Shown here one piece after another: positions 44,299 through 52,561 of a stretch of 64,000 nucleotides of DNA. The stretch comes from Paenibacillus hemerocallicola (GTDB lineage: Bacteria > Bacillota > Bacilli > Paenibacillales > NBRC-103111). Where the stretch lies: the NCBI RefSeq assembly GCF_006265175.1, contig NZ_VDCQ01000032.1, positions 32,735 to 96,734 on the forward strand, written 5' to 3'. The notes under the pieces are model-generated. The model saw nothing but the letters and a program-made list of their open reading frames with translations, did not search any database and was not told the origin of the DNA. Each line of letters starts with the position of its first letter. Positions within the stretch are counted from its first letter, which is position 1. The translations under genes were made by a program, and so were the position numbers.

Positions 44299-46416
44299 TT
44301 AGGCGTGAACGAGCGAGCTCACGTATTCGGGCAGCTCGCGGTCGATAACTTGGCGAACCTGCGCGATTTTCCATCGGAGATGCTCCGGGTCCGTCATATA
44401 CTCCATCGAAGGCTCCCAACCGAGGCGGGAATCGGCATCCGTCAGCGGGATCGTCGCTTCCGCATTGGCGATTTCCAGCTCGGCGAGACGCGCCATGCTC
44501 GCGGCAATCGATTCGGCTTGCCGGGGATCCTGTTCCTGCAGCAGACTCTGCTTCAGCTTCCACCATTGCTTCGTGTGAATAGCCGTTTGCACGCAGCGGA
44601 ATATGAAACGGTTCAGTCCGAGCAGCAGGTTGGCATCGGCCAGCTTGCTCTCCGGAATTGATGCGATCGCTTGCTCCAAGGCGTCATTGCCTTGGCGCCA
44701 CAGGTCGGCCATTTTCTCCAGGTTGGCGATTTCCACATTGACTCGCAAATTGTTCTCATGATCGGTTCTGGGGCTGTAGGCCGTAGTCACGATCCGGTTG
44801 TTGCTGCCGAAATGGGCGTACCACGCTTGCGGGATATAAGCCGGCTCCCGGAATACGAGCGGATAGGACGGACCGACCCGAAACGGTCCGTACTGGTCGT
44901 AATTGGTCGGGATGTAGTGCCGGATGCCCTCGCTCCAATGCCGCCATGCCTCCAGCACGAGAGGTACCGCTTCCTCGCTGAAATCCCGCTTCGCGACGGC
45001 CGCGAACGTTTCCTCGGCGGAGGGGCTCGGGCTCCAGTACGCCCATTTGGTCAAGTCGGTGACAAAAGACGGCCACCAGCCGAAGTGGTGGGACTCCATA
45101 AGTCCCGCCAGTCCCCAGTCGTCATGGGCTTGACGAAGGCCTGCATGACGCCGCGCCCACTGGTAAGGGATCGGCTCATAAGGGATGACGCCGATATCCC
45201 AGGTCAATCCGCCGGTATTGGCCATCGTATACAGCCGGATGCCCCGTTCATGGGCGGCTTTCGCCTCGCTGGCGAAGTATACGCCCGGACCCGCGAAGGA
45301 AGCGGTATAATCGACGCACGTATGGATGACGCCGTCGCGGTCGAACTTCTCGAACATTTCGAACGTAGCCATCAGCGTGATGTCCGTAGGCAGCGAACGG
45401 ATGAGCTTCAAGCGTTCTTCCTCGGGAGCATAGCCCCAGTTGTACGTCCAGAAGACGATATCGAGCTCGGGATTATGCTTGCGGGTCACCTTCTTGATCA
45501 TGTCCAGCCATTGCGGATAGTCGGTACACGGCCACCAGCCCGGAGAAGGCTTCGTTCTCGGTTTGTCCTTCGGCCATTCCAAACGGAGGACTCCCGTCGT
45601 GTTCGGATCTTTGCTCGGGAATTCGCACGACTCCCCTACGAAAATAATGCCCTTGAAGCGGGGATATTGCTGCATGATCCGCCCGTACGTGCCGTCGTAG
45701 TAAGCTTCGGCATCCGGGTCGTCGGGATGCTTTTTGCTCTGCAAATAGCTGTACATATATACGTCCAGTCCGTGCAGGGCGGCGCGATCGATCACGTAAT
45801 TAAAATCCAGGTAGCCGAAAGGCGTCTGGTCGATATCCTTCACAAAGACGAGAATCGCGTCGATGCCGGCATGAGCCATGGCGTTCAGATGCGCATCCGG
45901 ATAGACGTCCAGACCCCAACCGGAATGGATCATGCGCGGAGAGAATACCGGCTCGCGAACCGTATCCTGCTGCTTGATGAAGGGAGCTTCGCGCAAATTC
46001 ATCAAGTCTTCCAGGAAATAGCTTCCTTGTCCGACACCGCGCTCATCGCATCCGCAGATGACGATGCTGTCGCTTTCCGCTACGATCCGGTAGCTGCGCG
46101 CCGCCGTCAAGCTTTCGCCGTATCCGGGCAGGTCCCCCTTCTCGGCCAGCACGATAACCCGTTTCCCGTTTTCCGCCGCATCGCTTACATTCGGAATCCG
46201 CAGAAGCCGCAACGAACAGTTCATGCTCGTAAAGAAGTAGTCCTGCAAATCCTTGGCGACGTGGATAACGAGCGGTGTCGCTTTCTCGCTGATGACGATT
46301 TGCCATTCGTCGTCGACCCGGCATTCATCCGTTTCCGGCAGCAGCTCCGGGTTGCGGCGGTTCGGCTTATGAACCTCCTCCAGCCGGTTGCGGAACTCGT
46401 AATTTCGTTCTCCCAT
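44299..46416 (-). CDS. Glycoside hydrolase-like protein, family unassigned (GH67/GH20-like architecture)
   Basis: A 705-residue protein without a signal peptide. An N-terminal alpha/beta domain of the type preceding GH20 and GH67 catalytic domains (ATPLVIHVAKDLQDYFFTSM; GCDERGVGQGSYFLEDLMNL) is followed by a probable TIM barrel. Candidate acidic residues are in IIFVGESCEFP and the NWGYAPEEERL region. The C-terminal 200 residues are helical. The likely role is intracellular hydrolysis of a uronic-acid- or aminosugar-containing oligosaccharide. A cre-like palindrome lies upstream. I could not place it in a named CAZy family. Confidence 0.6.
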   Translation of the reverse strand: MGERNYEFRNRLEEVHKPNRRNPELLPETDECRVDDEWQIVISEKATPLVIHVAKDLQDYFFTSMNCSLRLLRIPNVSDAAENGKRVIVLAEKGDLPGYGESLTAARSYRIVAESDSIVICGCDERGVGQGSYFLEDLMNLREAPFIKQQDTVREPVFSPRMIHSGWGLDVYPDAHLNAMAHAGIDAILVFVKDIDQTPFGYLDFNYVIDRAALHGLDVYMYSYLQSKKHPDDPDAEAYYDGTYGRIMQQYPRFKGIIFVGESCEFPSKDPNTTGVLRLEWPKDKPRTKPSPGWWPCTDYPQWLDMIKKVTRKHNPELDIVFWTYNWGYAPEEERLKLIRSLPTDITLMATFEMFEKFDRDGVIHTCVDYTASFAGPGVYFASEAKAAHERGIRLYTMANTGGLTWDIGVIPYEPIPYQWARRHAGLRQAHDDWGLAGLMESHHFGWWPSFVTDLTKWAYWSPSPSAEETFAAVAKRDFSEEAVPLVLEAWRHWSEGIRHYIPTNYDQYGPFRVGPSYPLVFREPAYIPQAWYAHFGSNNRIVTTAYSPRTDHENNLRVNVEIANLEKMADLWRQGNDALEQAIASIPESKLADANLLLGLNRFIFRCVQTAIHTKQWWKLKQSLLQEQDPRQAESIAASMARLAELEIANAEATIPLTDADSRLGWEPSMEYMTDPEHLRWKIAQVRQVIDRELPEYVSSLVHA

Positions 46417-46500
46417 TGGATCCTCCCGTGCAGGCGAATCGCTCCCTGCCCATCATTTGTAGTTGAAGCTTTGGCTTGCATAAGTGAATCGGCCCATCGC

Positions 46501-46514
46501 TTAAAGCGCTTTCT
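46501..46514 (-). promoter_or_regulatory. cre-like palindrome
   Basis: TTAAAGCGCTTTCT contains the palindrome AAAGCGCTTT, close to the high-affinity CcpA operator. It lies about 85 bp upstream of the glycosidase start, a plausible position for catabolite repression. The rest of the 400-bp gap to 46815 is AT-rich and, apart from the 46777-46809 hairpin, shows nothing. Confidence 0.4.
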
Positions 46515-46776
46515 CGAATATCCCGGACTAGAAGGATCACCCCCTATAGTACAGCGTTTCGCAAATGCGGAGCTGGTGCCGCCAACGGTTCGTAACCGTC
46601 GTTCCCGCCGGGCGACCTTCACCGTCGCGATTGCGTGACGACTCTCCGCGAAGGGAACGGATTACTGAAACGCAGTACTAGCCGATGGATTGGATGCATC
46701 AAATAATATATTTACTATATCATATATAATAATGGAGTGTGAAGATTCTTTATTGCTGATTCTCGCCACCAGGAAC

Positions 46777-46809
46777 GCAAACGAGGAAGGAGAGCCCTTC
46801 CTCGTTTGC
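46777..46809. terminator. Strong hairpin after the Rieske pseudogene
   Basis: GCAAACGAGGAAGG (46777-46790) pairs with CCTTCCTCGTTTGC (46796-46809). It sits 7 bp beyond the leftward Rieske stop. There is no clear U-tract. Confidence 0.55.
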
Positions 46810-46815
46810 TGCGAA

Positions 46816-47216
46816 TTAAATATGAACGACCACTTGATCCTCTTCGACGGAAGTATCGAACCTCTCTACGGATACCTCGCAACACTTCTTGCGCATGGCC
46901 GGATCCACGATCATACGGCCCGTCTTAATATCGAATTCCCATTGATGCCACGGACAGCGTACGATTTCTCCCGTTCGCTCGTGCTCGTAGCGGCCTGCCG
47001 CGGAGGAGACGATGAGCGGTCTAGTCTGTCCTTTGCACAGCTCGGCCCCTTGGTGCGGGCATACGTTGCGAAGCGAATAAAACCGTCCGTCGATATTATA
47101 TGCGCCGATACTTCGTCCGCCCGTTTCCCCAGCTTGTTGGAGCCAGGCGGTATTTCCGCAATTTGGCTACGATGTGCCTTTGCTGTCCGGCCGTTCGGTT
47201 TATTTTTCTGCGTCAT
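46816..47216 (-). pseudogene. Rieske [2Fe-2S] protein with a frameshift at a G-run
   Basis: The ATG at 47216 has GAGAGGT upstream and reads SQIAEIPPGSNKL, a Rieske-ferredoxin start. At the G4 run (complement of 47127-47130) the frame is lost. Moving to the other frame restores ETGGRSIGAYNIDGRFYSLR, NVCPHQGAELCKG and RCPWHQWEFDIKTG, that is, both cluster motifs CxH and CxxH, and an intact C-terminus ending VVVHI. One missing base explains it, either a real mutation, phase variation or a sequencing error. The intact homologue is at 50153. It is divergent from the solute-binding gene at 47468. Confidence 0.8.
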
Positions 47217-47320
47217 AACGGGTTGACCTCTCTTTCCCGGTTGGCAGCCGACTGATTCCGAGCAGCGGGTGCTGCTTGGGAATGGTTATCGAACCGCAGA
47301 ACCGGTCGTCCCAAAAAAAA

Positions 47321-47334
47321 TGGTAGCGTTTTCA
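47321..47334 (+). promoter_or_regulatory. Weak cre-like site next to the AraC-type element
   Basis: TGGTAGCGTTTTCA matches the CcpA consensus except at two positions. It abuts the conserved element at 47336. Confidence 0.25.
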
Positions 47335-47335
47335 A

Positions 47336-47405
47336 AAATCGAAGAATTACTAATAAAAACGAACGATCACCAATCGTAACCCGCATTTGTTCCCATTACA
47401 ATAAA
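47336..47405 (+). promoter_or_regulatory. 70-bp conserved promoter element, copy A
   Basis: It aligns without gaps to 49941-50010. The first 20 bases (AAATCGAAGAATTACTAATA) and the last 15 (CCCATTACAATAAA core) are identical between copies. Half-sites ATTACTAAT (47346) and ATCACCAAT (47366) are 20 bp apart, the spacing of AraC-family direct repeats. They lie upstream of a TACAAT -10 box at 47397-47402 that has no good -35. It drives the solute-binding gene at 47468. The AraC regulator at 49136 is the likely activator. Confidence 0.7.
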
Positions 47406-47467
47406 GGGGAATCCGGATTCGGAAAGACGAAAGAGGCATAAAAAATATTTCATTTTCGGGGGGAAAC

Positions 47468-48781
47468 ATGAATATTTTACGAAGCTGTGCGATGTTGGCG
47501 CTCCTAGCCACGGGCGGGGCGATTTTGGCGGCATGCGGCTCGGGCGGCGGCAGTGGGGACCTGGGCGCTGCGAAGGAAACGACGGAAAAGCCGATCGAGC
47601 TTGTCTTTCATGCGGGACAGAGCAACTGGACCGAGGACATGTTCTGGGCGCTATACGGCAACCCGATCAAGAAGAAATTTCCGCATATTACCCCAAAATT
47701 CATTCAAGTGTCCGGATCGAAGATCACGCTTGGCGATTTGATCGCAGCCGGAGATCAGATCGATCTCATGCTCGTCACCACGTCGGGTACGGCCGACAAC
47801 ATTTTGAAGTACGGGCTGGAATACGACATTTCCGGTCTGATTAAAGAGAGCAAATTCGACTTGAACCGGTTCGACCCGTCCATTGTCAATATGCAGCGGG
47901 ATATCGCCAAGGGCGGCATGTACGGATTGCCGGTGTTCGTGCAGATCCCGTTTATGCTCTACAACCGCGATTTGTTCGACAAGTTTGCCGTCGGTTATCC
48001 CAAGATGGGCATGACCTGGGACGAAACGTATGACCTCGCGGTCAAGATGAGCCGTACGGAGGGCGGGAAAAAGTATTACGGACTCGGCACGAACATGACT
48101 TTCCATTTTAAAACGAGTCAAATTCCGTTGTCGCTGGTCGATCCGGCGACGAATAAGGCGCGCTCGGACGATAAGACGAAACGGGTGTTCGACAATTTCG
48201 TCCGATTTTTCAAAATTCCGAGCTATGAAGCGAATGCGGCCATGAGTAAAGGCGGAGAGCTGGAAAATATGTTTTTCAAGGATCAGACGCTTGCGATGTA
48301 CCCGCATTTCACGAACGTGTCCAGAAGACTGCCCGACAACTTGAACTGGGATGCCGTATCGCTGCCTTATTATTCCGATGCCAAGGGGGTGGCGCCCGCC
48401 GCGGATCCTTATTTCCTCTATATTATGGGGAACAGCAAATATAAAAAGCAGGCTTTCGAGGTAAGCGCTTACCTTACGACGGTGGAATCCCAAATCGAGC
48501 TGGCCAAGGAAGGGTTCACCCCCGTCATTAAAGATAAGGCGGTTCAGGACGCTTTCGGCAAAAACAACAAAAATTACGCGGGCAAAAACGTGTCGGCCTT
48601 CTTCCCGGAAAAGCTCGCACCGGCGCCGTCCTATTCGCGCTTTTACACGTTGGCAGACTCCAGTCTGCTCAATGCCTTCAGCAGCGTGGTGCTCGGCGCC
48701 AAAGATATGAATACGGCGCTCAGGGATTACGAGCAGGAAGCGAATAAAAAAATCGAAGAACAGATGGCCATGTCCAAATAA
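47468..48781 (+). CDS. Extracellular solute-binding lipoprotein (SBP family 1)
   Basis: A 437-residue lipoprotein. The signal ends ILAAC (Cys23), followed by a Gly/Ser linker. The family block YNRDLFDKFAVGYPKMGMTW links it to the three other SBP lipoproteins in the window. GGGGGG precedes the ATG. It shares a 70-bp promoter element with the Rieske/FAD operon at 50153, so its ligand is probably the substrate, or its precursor, of those redox enzymes. No permease is adjacent. Confidence 0.9.
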   Translation: MNILRSCAMLALLATGGAILAACGSGGGSGDLGAAKETTEKPIELVFHAGQSNWTEDMFWALYGNPIKKKFPHITPKFIQVSGSKITLGDLIAAGDQIDLMLVTTSGTADNILKYGLEYDISGLIKESKFDLNRFDPSIVNMQRDIAKGGMYGLPVFVQIPFMLYNRDLFDKFAVGYPKMGMTWDETYDLAVKMSRTEGGKKYYGLGTNMTFHFKTSQIPLSLVDPATNKARSDDKTKRVFDNFVRFFKIPSYEANAAMSKGGELENMFFKDQTLAMYPHFTNVSRRLPDNLNWDAVSLPYYSDAKGVAPAADPYFLYIMGNSKYKKQAFEVSAYLTTVESQIELAKEGFTPVIKDKAVQDAFGKNNKNYAGKNVSAFFPEKLAPAPSYSRFYTLADSSLLNAFSSVVLGAKDMNTALRDYEQEANKKIEEQMAMSK

Positions 48782-48900
48782 CTGCGATAGGGAATGCACG
48801 GCATTCTCGACTGCCCATTTGTTGTCCGCTAAGATTCGGCCGAAAACCGAACAGCAGCTATGGGAAGGAAAACGGTTACTCTCTACGGCATTAGGAGGAA

Positions 48901-49030
48901 CAGCGAACCCGAAGTCTCTATTTCTGAACTCAGGTTCGGTAACAGTGAAATGGAGTTCACTATTCGCCAAATTCGCCAATCCGGCAAACGATTAGCGCAA
49001 TGAGTTTCAGTATTGGCGAACTTTGGTTCA
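48901..49030. repeat. Intergenic mosaic repeat (family 2), copy 1
   Basis: The reverse complement contains GGCGAATAGTGAACTCC and TGAAACTCATTGCGCTAAT. These correspond to GGCGAACAGTGAACCCG and TGAACCTCATTGCGCTATT at 59653-59701. The element fills most of the 354-bp gap between two convergent genes, and no gene is visible. Confidence 0.5.
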
Positions 49031-49076
49031 TAAACGCCGCTGCGATATCACGACGAGGCACACGCGATCTAAGATC

Positions 49077-49125
49077 CCATTGCCGGCCGACGCGTCTTGC
49101 GTTTGCCGGCAATGGTTTCTTTTTC
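49077..49125 (+). terminator. Rho-independent terminator
   Basis: CCATTGCCGGC (49077-49087) pairs with GCCGGCAATGG (49105-49115), followed by TTTCTTTTT. It lies between convergent genes. Confidence 0.8.
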
Positions 49126-49135
49126 GCTTCCGCGC

Positions 49136-49912
49136 TTAAGTGAGATGTTGAAGCTTTAGCGTATGGGACGGCGGATGGCCGACTATTTTTTTGTACATGT
49201 GATTGAAGTACGTAGGATCGCAGTAGCCGAGGGATTCGGAAATTTCTCCGATCGTCATGCTGTTGGTCAGGAGCAATTCCCGGGCGGCGGAGATGCGTAC
49301 TTCGTGCATATACTCCACGGGCGTTCGTCCCGTCACTTCCTTGAATACGGTGGAGACGTAGGTCGGAGAACGGTCCACCGCCTGGGCCAGCTCGCTGAGC
49401 CGGAGCGGCTCGCGGTAACGCTGCACGATATATTGCTGGATGCGCAGGGCGAGACTGCGGCGGGAGGAGGAATGGGCGCCTCCGGACAGCTCGCGCTGGA
49501 CGATGCCCAATATTTCGAACAGGATGCCGCGGGAAATGAGCTCGTAGCTCGGCATTTTGCCGAGCCAGCATTCGTTCAGCAGCGAAAACCGTTGCTTGAG
49601 ATACTCATAGCCGAGCGGTCGGAAATGAATGTAAGGTTCCTGATGACTAGCCGGCAAATCCTCGGGCGATATATCCCTGAAATGGGCGGAATACATCTGG
49701 GAAGGATCCTTCAGGTCGCTTTCCGCCGAACGGGTGGAGCCTTGCGGGAAAAACAGCGCTTCGCCCTTGCCGACCCGGACGGTTCTGTCGCCAAATCGGT
49801 AAATGGCCACGCCTTTTACGACAAGGAGAAGGATATGATGCTTGGTCATCGTCAAGGGGACGATCCAGCTGCCTCCCACGCCCGGCTGGAATGCGATGTT
49901 ATCGATCTTCAT
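49136..49912 (-). CDS. AraC-family regulator with cupin domain
   Basis: A 258-residue regulator. The cupin part includes FGDRTVRVGKGEALFFPQGS. The HTH part includes LSELAQAVDRSPTYVSTVFK and IGEISESLGYCDPTYFNHMY. AAGGAGG lies 10 bp upstream of the ATG. It lies between the two operons that carry the shared 70-bp promoter element, and its own start is 29 bp from copy B. It is therefore the prime candidate to bind the paired ATTACYAAT half-sites. Confidence 0.9.
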   Translation of the reverse strand: MKIDNIAFQPGVGGSWIVPLTMTKHHILLLVVKGVAIYRFGDRTVRVGKGEALFFPQGSTRSAESDLKDPSQMYSAHFRDISPEDLPASHQEPYIHFRPLGYEYLKQRFSLLNECWLGKMPSYELISRGILFEILGIVQRELSGGAHSSSRRSLALRIQQYIVQRYREPLRLSELAQAVDRSPTYVSTVFKEVTGRTPVEYMHEVRISAARELLLTNSMTIGEISESLGYCDPTYFNHMYKKIVGHPPSHTLKLQHLT

Positions 49913-49940
49913 CCGAGTATGCCTCCTTCTGTATGGACCG

Positions 49941-50010
49941 AAATCGAAGAATTACTAATATAACGATATGATTACCAATCGTATTACTAAATGAATCCCA
50001 TTACAATAAA
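49941..50010 (+). promoter_or_regulatory. 70-bp conserved promoter element, copy B
   Basis: This second copy of the element lies upstream of the Rieske/FAD operon and beside the divergent AraC gene. Half-sites are ATTACTAAT (49951) and ATTACCAAT (49971), 20 bp apart, with a further ATTACTAAA at 49983. The TACAAT box is at 50002-50007. A 140-bp leader follows before the Rieske start. Confidence 0.7.
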
Positions 50011-50152
50011 AATGTGAAGACAATCGGCATAACATAACGAATCAGCAAGGCAATCCGAAGGGAGAATCAGGAGGCTCCGTCCGGAGGCCAGGCACAAATT
50101 TTTTTGCGATAATGCCAAAAAACCGGATAACTTATAGAGCGGAGGGGTAGGA

Positions 50153-50503
50153 ATGGCGATCCATTATGTAGCCGAAGCCGCCGAGATCGAAGAAGGCAAA
50201 AGGATCATCGTGGATGTGGAGGGCAGATCGATCGGGGTGTACCGTGTAGGGGGCGAATTGTACGCTCTGCACAACCGATGCCCGCATGAAGGCGCTCCGT
50301 TGTGCAAAGGCCCTATTTGCGGAACGACTTTGCCGTCGGGCGTATACGAATATGAATATGGCCGCAGCGGCGAGCTCGTCCGCTGTCCGTGGCACGGCTG
50401 GGAGTTCGAGATCAAAACCGGCAAATCGGTTTTCAGCGACAAGGTGCGGACGCGCAGCTACAAGGTGCAGGTTGACGAAGGCAAAGTAGGGATCGTGATC
50501 TAA
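50153..50503 (+). CDS. Rieske [2Fe-2S] ferredoxin-like protein
   Basis: A 116-residue soluble protein with the two cluster motifs NRCPHEGAPLC (CxH) and RCPWHGWEFEI (CxxH). It resembles the ferredoxin subunits of Rieske oxygenases and small electron carriers. GGAGG precedes the ATG. It lies just upstream of a FAD-dependent oxidoreductase (20-bp gap), so it probably exchanges electrons with that enzyme. A frameshifted paralogue lies at 46816-47216. Confidence 0.92.
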   Translation: MAIHYVAEAAEIEEGKRIIVDVEGRSIGVYRVGGELYALHNRCPHEGAPLCKGPICGTTLPSGVYEYEYGRSGELVRCPWHGWEFEIKTGKSVFSDKVRTRSYKVQVDEGKVGIVI

Positions 50504-50522
50504 CACACGGGAGGCGAGTAGA

Positions 50523-52478
50523 ATTTACCGGAAAGCGGATGTAGTCGTTATAGGAGGGACCCCGAGCGGGATAGCTTGTGCTGTGCGATGTGCCGGGGAA
50601 GGGCTGAATGTGATTTTGGTCAACCTCACCGATCACTTGGGCGGCGTGATGGGCTCGGGGCTTGGTGTGACGGACACACTCTACGACGGGTTCCGTGCGC
50701 CGATCTATGAAACGTTTATTCAGTCCGTACGCGAGTACTATAAAAAATCATATGGCGAGAATTCCGAACAATACGCGGCTTGTTATTCCAAGCGGAAGCT
50801 ACACTTCGAGCCGCATGTGGCCGAGCTTGTATTTACCCGTATGCTAGAAGCGGAAAGCCGGATTTCGGTATTGTACCGCTATTATCCGGTATCCGTCGAG
50901 CAGGTCCGCCGCAAGTTGACAGCTGTGACGATCCGGAGCTTTGACGATGGGGCTCCGATCCGGCTGGAAGCAGACGCATTCGTCGATGCGAGCCATGAGG
51001 GAGATCTTGCCGCTGCTGCGGGAGTGGAAATGAGAGCCGGCAGGGAGAGCCGCGGGGAGTACGACGAGCCTCACGCAGGGAAAATATTTACTCAAACCGG
51101 TGGCGGCAAATATCCGCGAGATGCGGTCGAGGGGCTGCTGAATTTGGAGCCTTTCGCAGGCACTACGCAGCAAATTTTCTCAGGCAGCACCGGAGAAGGA
51201 GATAACGCATTTCAAGCTTATAATTTTCGCGTATGCTTGACATGCAATCCCGTTAACCGGGTATATCCGTCGAAACCGGACTCCTATGACAAAACCCTTT
51301 ACCTGGGAATCGTAGAGAAGCCGGAAGACAACCGCGGCCGCACTCATGTTCTGAGAACCCATCTGATGCTGGGCGACGGCAGCTGGCGGTTGAAAAGCCA
51401 TATTCCCAACGACAAATTGACTTGGAACGACCCTTTATTGCTGGGCGCTCAGCTCGAGTATCCGAACGCCGGCTGGGAGCGCCGAAAGGAGATCATTCGC
51501 GAGCATGCGGACTTTGCATTAGGCATGTTGTACTTCCTGCAAAACGATGAAGCTGTGGGACCGGATGTTCGGCAAGAAGCGCTGCGATGGGGGCTGCCCA
51601 AGGACGAATTTATCGATAATGGACATTTTCCGTACGAGCTGTTGGTGCGCGAAGGGCGGCGGATGGTCGGACGTTACACCTTCACGGAGCATGACGGGAT
51701 TCTTGCGTCCGGTCTGAACCGGGCACCGGTTCATTCCGATTCCATAGGTATCGCCGAATGGCCCATTAGCTCGCATGATTGCACGGCCGACAGACGACCG
51801 GGAAGCAGCAACGACGGCGTGCTGATGTTGTCCGAATCTACGAGACCTTCCCAAATTCCTTACCGTTCGCTGCTGCCCCAAAATGTGGATAACCTGCTGG
51901 TGACGATCTGCTTGTCCTGCTCGCATATCGGATGGGGCACCCTTCGGCTCGAGCCCGTGTTCATGCACTTGGGAGAATCTGCGGCGTATGCGATTGCTTT
52001 GGCCGCCGGGCAGGGGATCCCGCCTGGAAAGCTTGATGCGGATAAATTGGTGCGCAAATTGGCGGAGAACCAAGTGATGGTCAGCTTTTTTAATGAATTC
52101 GATATGGCGACCCGGCACAATTGGGTTCCTGCGGTACAATATTTCGGTACGAAAGGCTTCTTTGCCGATTACGATGCGAAGCCTGAGGAGATCCTTGACC
52201 GGCATACGTTCAGCATATGGGCGGGCGCATTCGGCAGCTTGCTCGCGGGCAGCCCGAATCCGTTGGAAACGGCCCGGAAGCTGCACCGAGAGCGGGAACG
52301 ATCACGTGATGCCGAGCCTGTGAATCGTATTGAATTTCACCGAATGATCGAAGATGAGCTGGTTATCCGCGGTTTTCAGGGTCTACAGGCGCATCCTGAT
52401 CAGAATGCTTCTACCCCGCTACGCAGAGGCGAGGCATGCTTCATGCTGTACAGACTGTTATTGGCAATTCCAAACTAG
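50523..52478 (+). CDS. FAD-dependent oxidoreductase, apparent ATT start
   Basis: A 651-residue flavoprotein homologous to the proteins at 1-1482 and 6136-7851 (VDASHEGDLAAAAGVEMRAG; YNFRVCLTCNPVNR). The nucleotide-binding loop VVVIGGTPSGIACAVRCAGE is coded upstream of the first regular start (GTG 50583). The frame is open to the Rieske stop, and the only well-placed initiator is ATT at 50523, 9 bp after GGGAGG. So either a non-standard AUU start is used or the ATG has mutated. It is co-transcribed with the Rieske gene. The substrate is unknown. Confidence 0.85.
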   Translation: MYRKADVVVIGGTPSGIACAVRCAGEGLNVILVNLTDHLGGVMGSGLGVTDTLYDGFRAPIYETFIQSVREYYKKSYGENSEQYAACYSKRKLHFEPHVAELVFTRMLEAESRISVLYRYYPVSVEQVRRKLTAVTIRSFDDGAPIRLEADAFVDASHEGDLAAAAGVEMRAGRESRGEYDEPHAGKIFTQTGGGKYPRDAVEGLLNLEPFAGTTQQIFSGSTGEGDNAFQAYNFRVCLTCNPVNRVYPSKPDSYDKTLYLGIVEKPEDNRGRTHVLRTHLMLGDGSWRLKSHIPNDKLTWNDPLLLGAQLEYPNAGWERRKEIIREHADFALGMLYFLQNDEAVGPDVRQEALRWGLPKDEFIDNGHFPYELLVREGRRMVGRYTFTEHDGILASGLNRAPVHSDSIGIAEWPISSHDCTADRRPGSSNDGVLMLSESTRPSQIPYRSLLPQNVDNLLVTICLSCSHIGWGTLRLEPVFMHLGESAAYAIALAAGQGIPPGKLDADKLVRKLAENQVMVSFFNEFDMATRHNWVPAVQYFGTKGFFADYDAKPEEILDRHTFSIWAGAFGSLLAGSPNPLETARKLHRERERSRDAEPVNRIEFHRMIEDELVIRGFQGLQAHPDQNASTPLRRGEACFMLYRLLLAIPN

Positions 52479-52561
52479 GTGCTTCTGCGAGGTGATGGCG
52501 GGGATGCCGAAAGAACGGGGATTTGACCTGCAAGCGGAGCATAAGCCGTTCGCAAGCGGAG

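Noticed and set aside
44671..46638. 655-codon plus-strand frame opposite the glycosidase gene
   Set aside because: The minus-strand protein has coherent domains, while this one has none.
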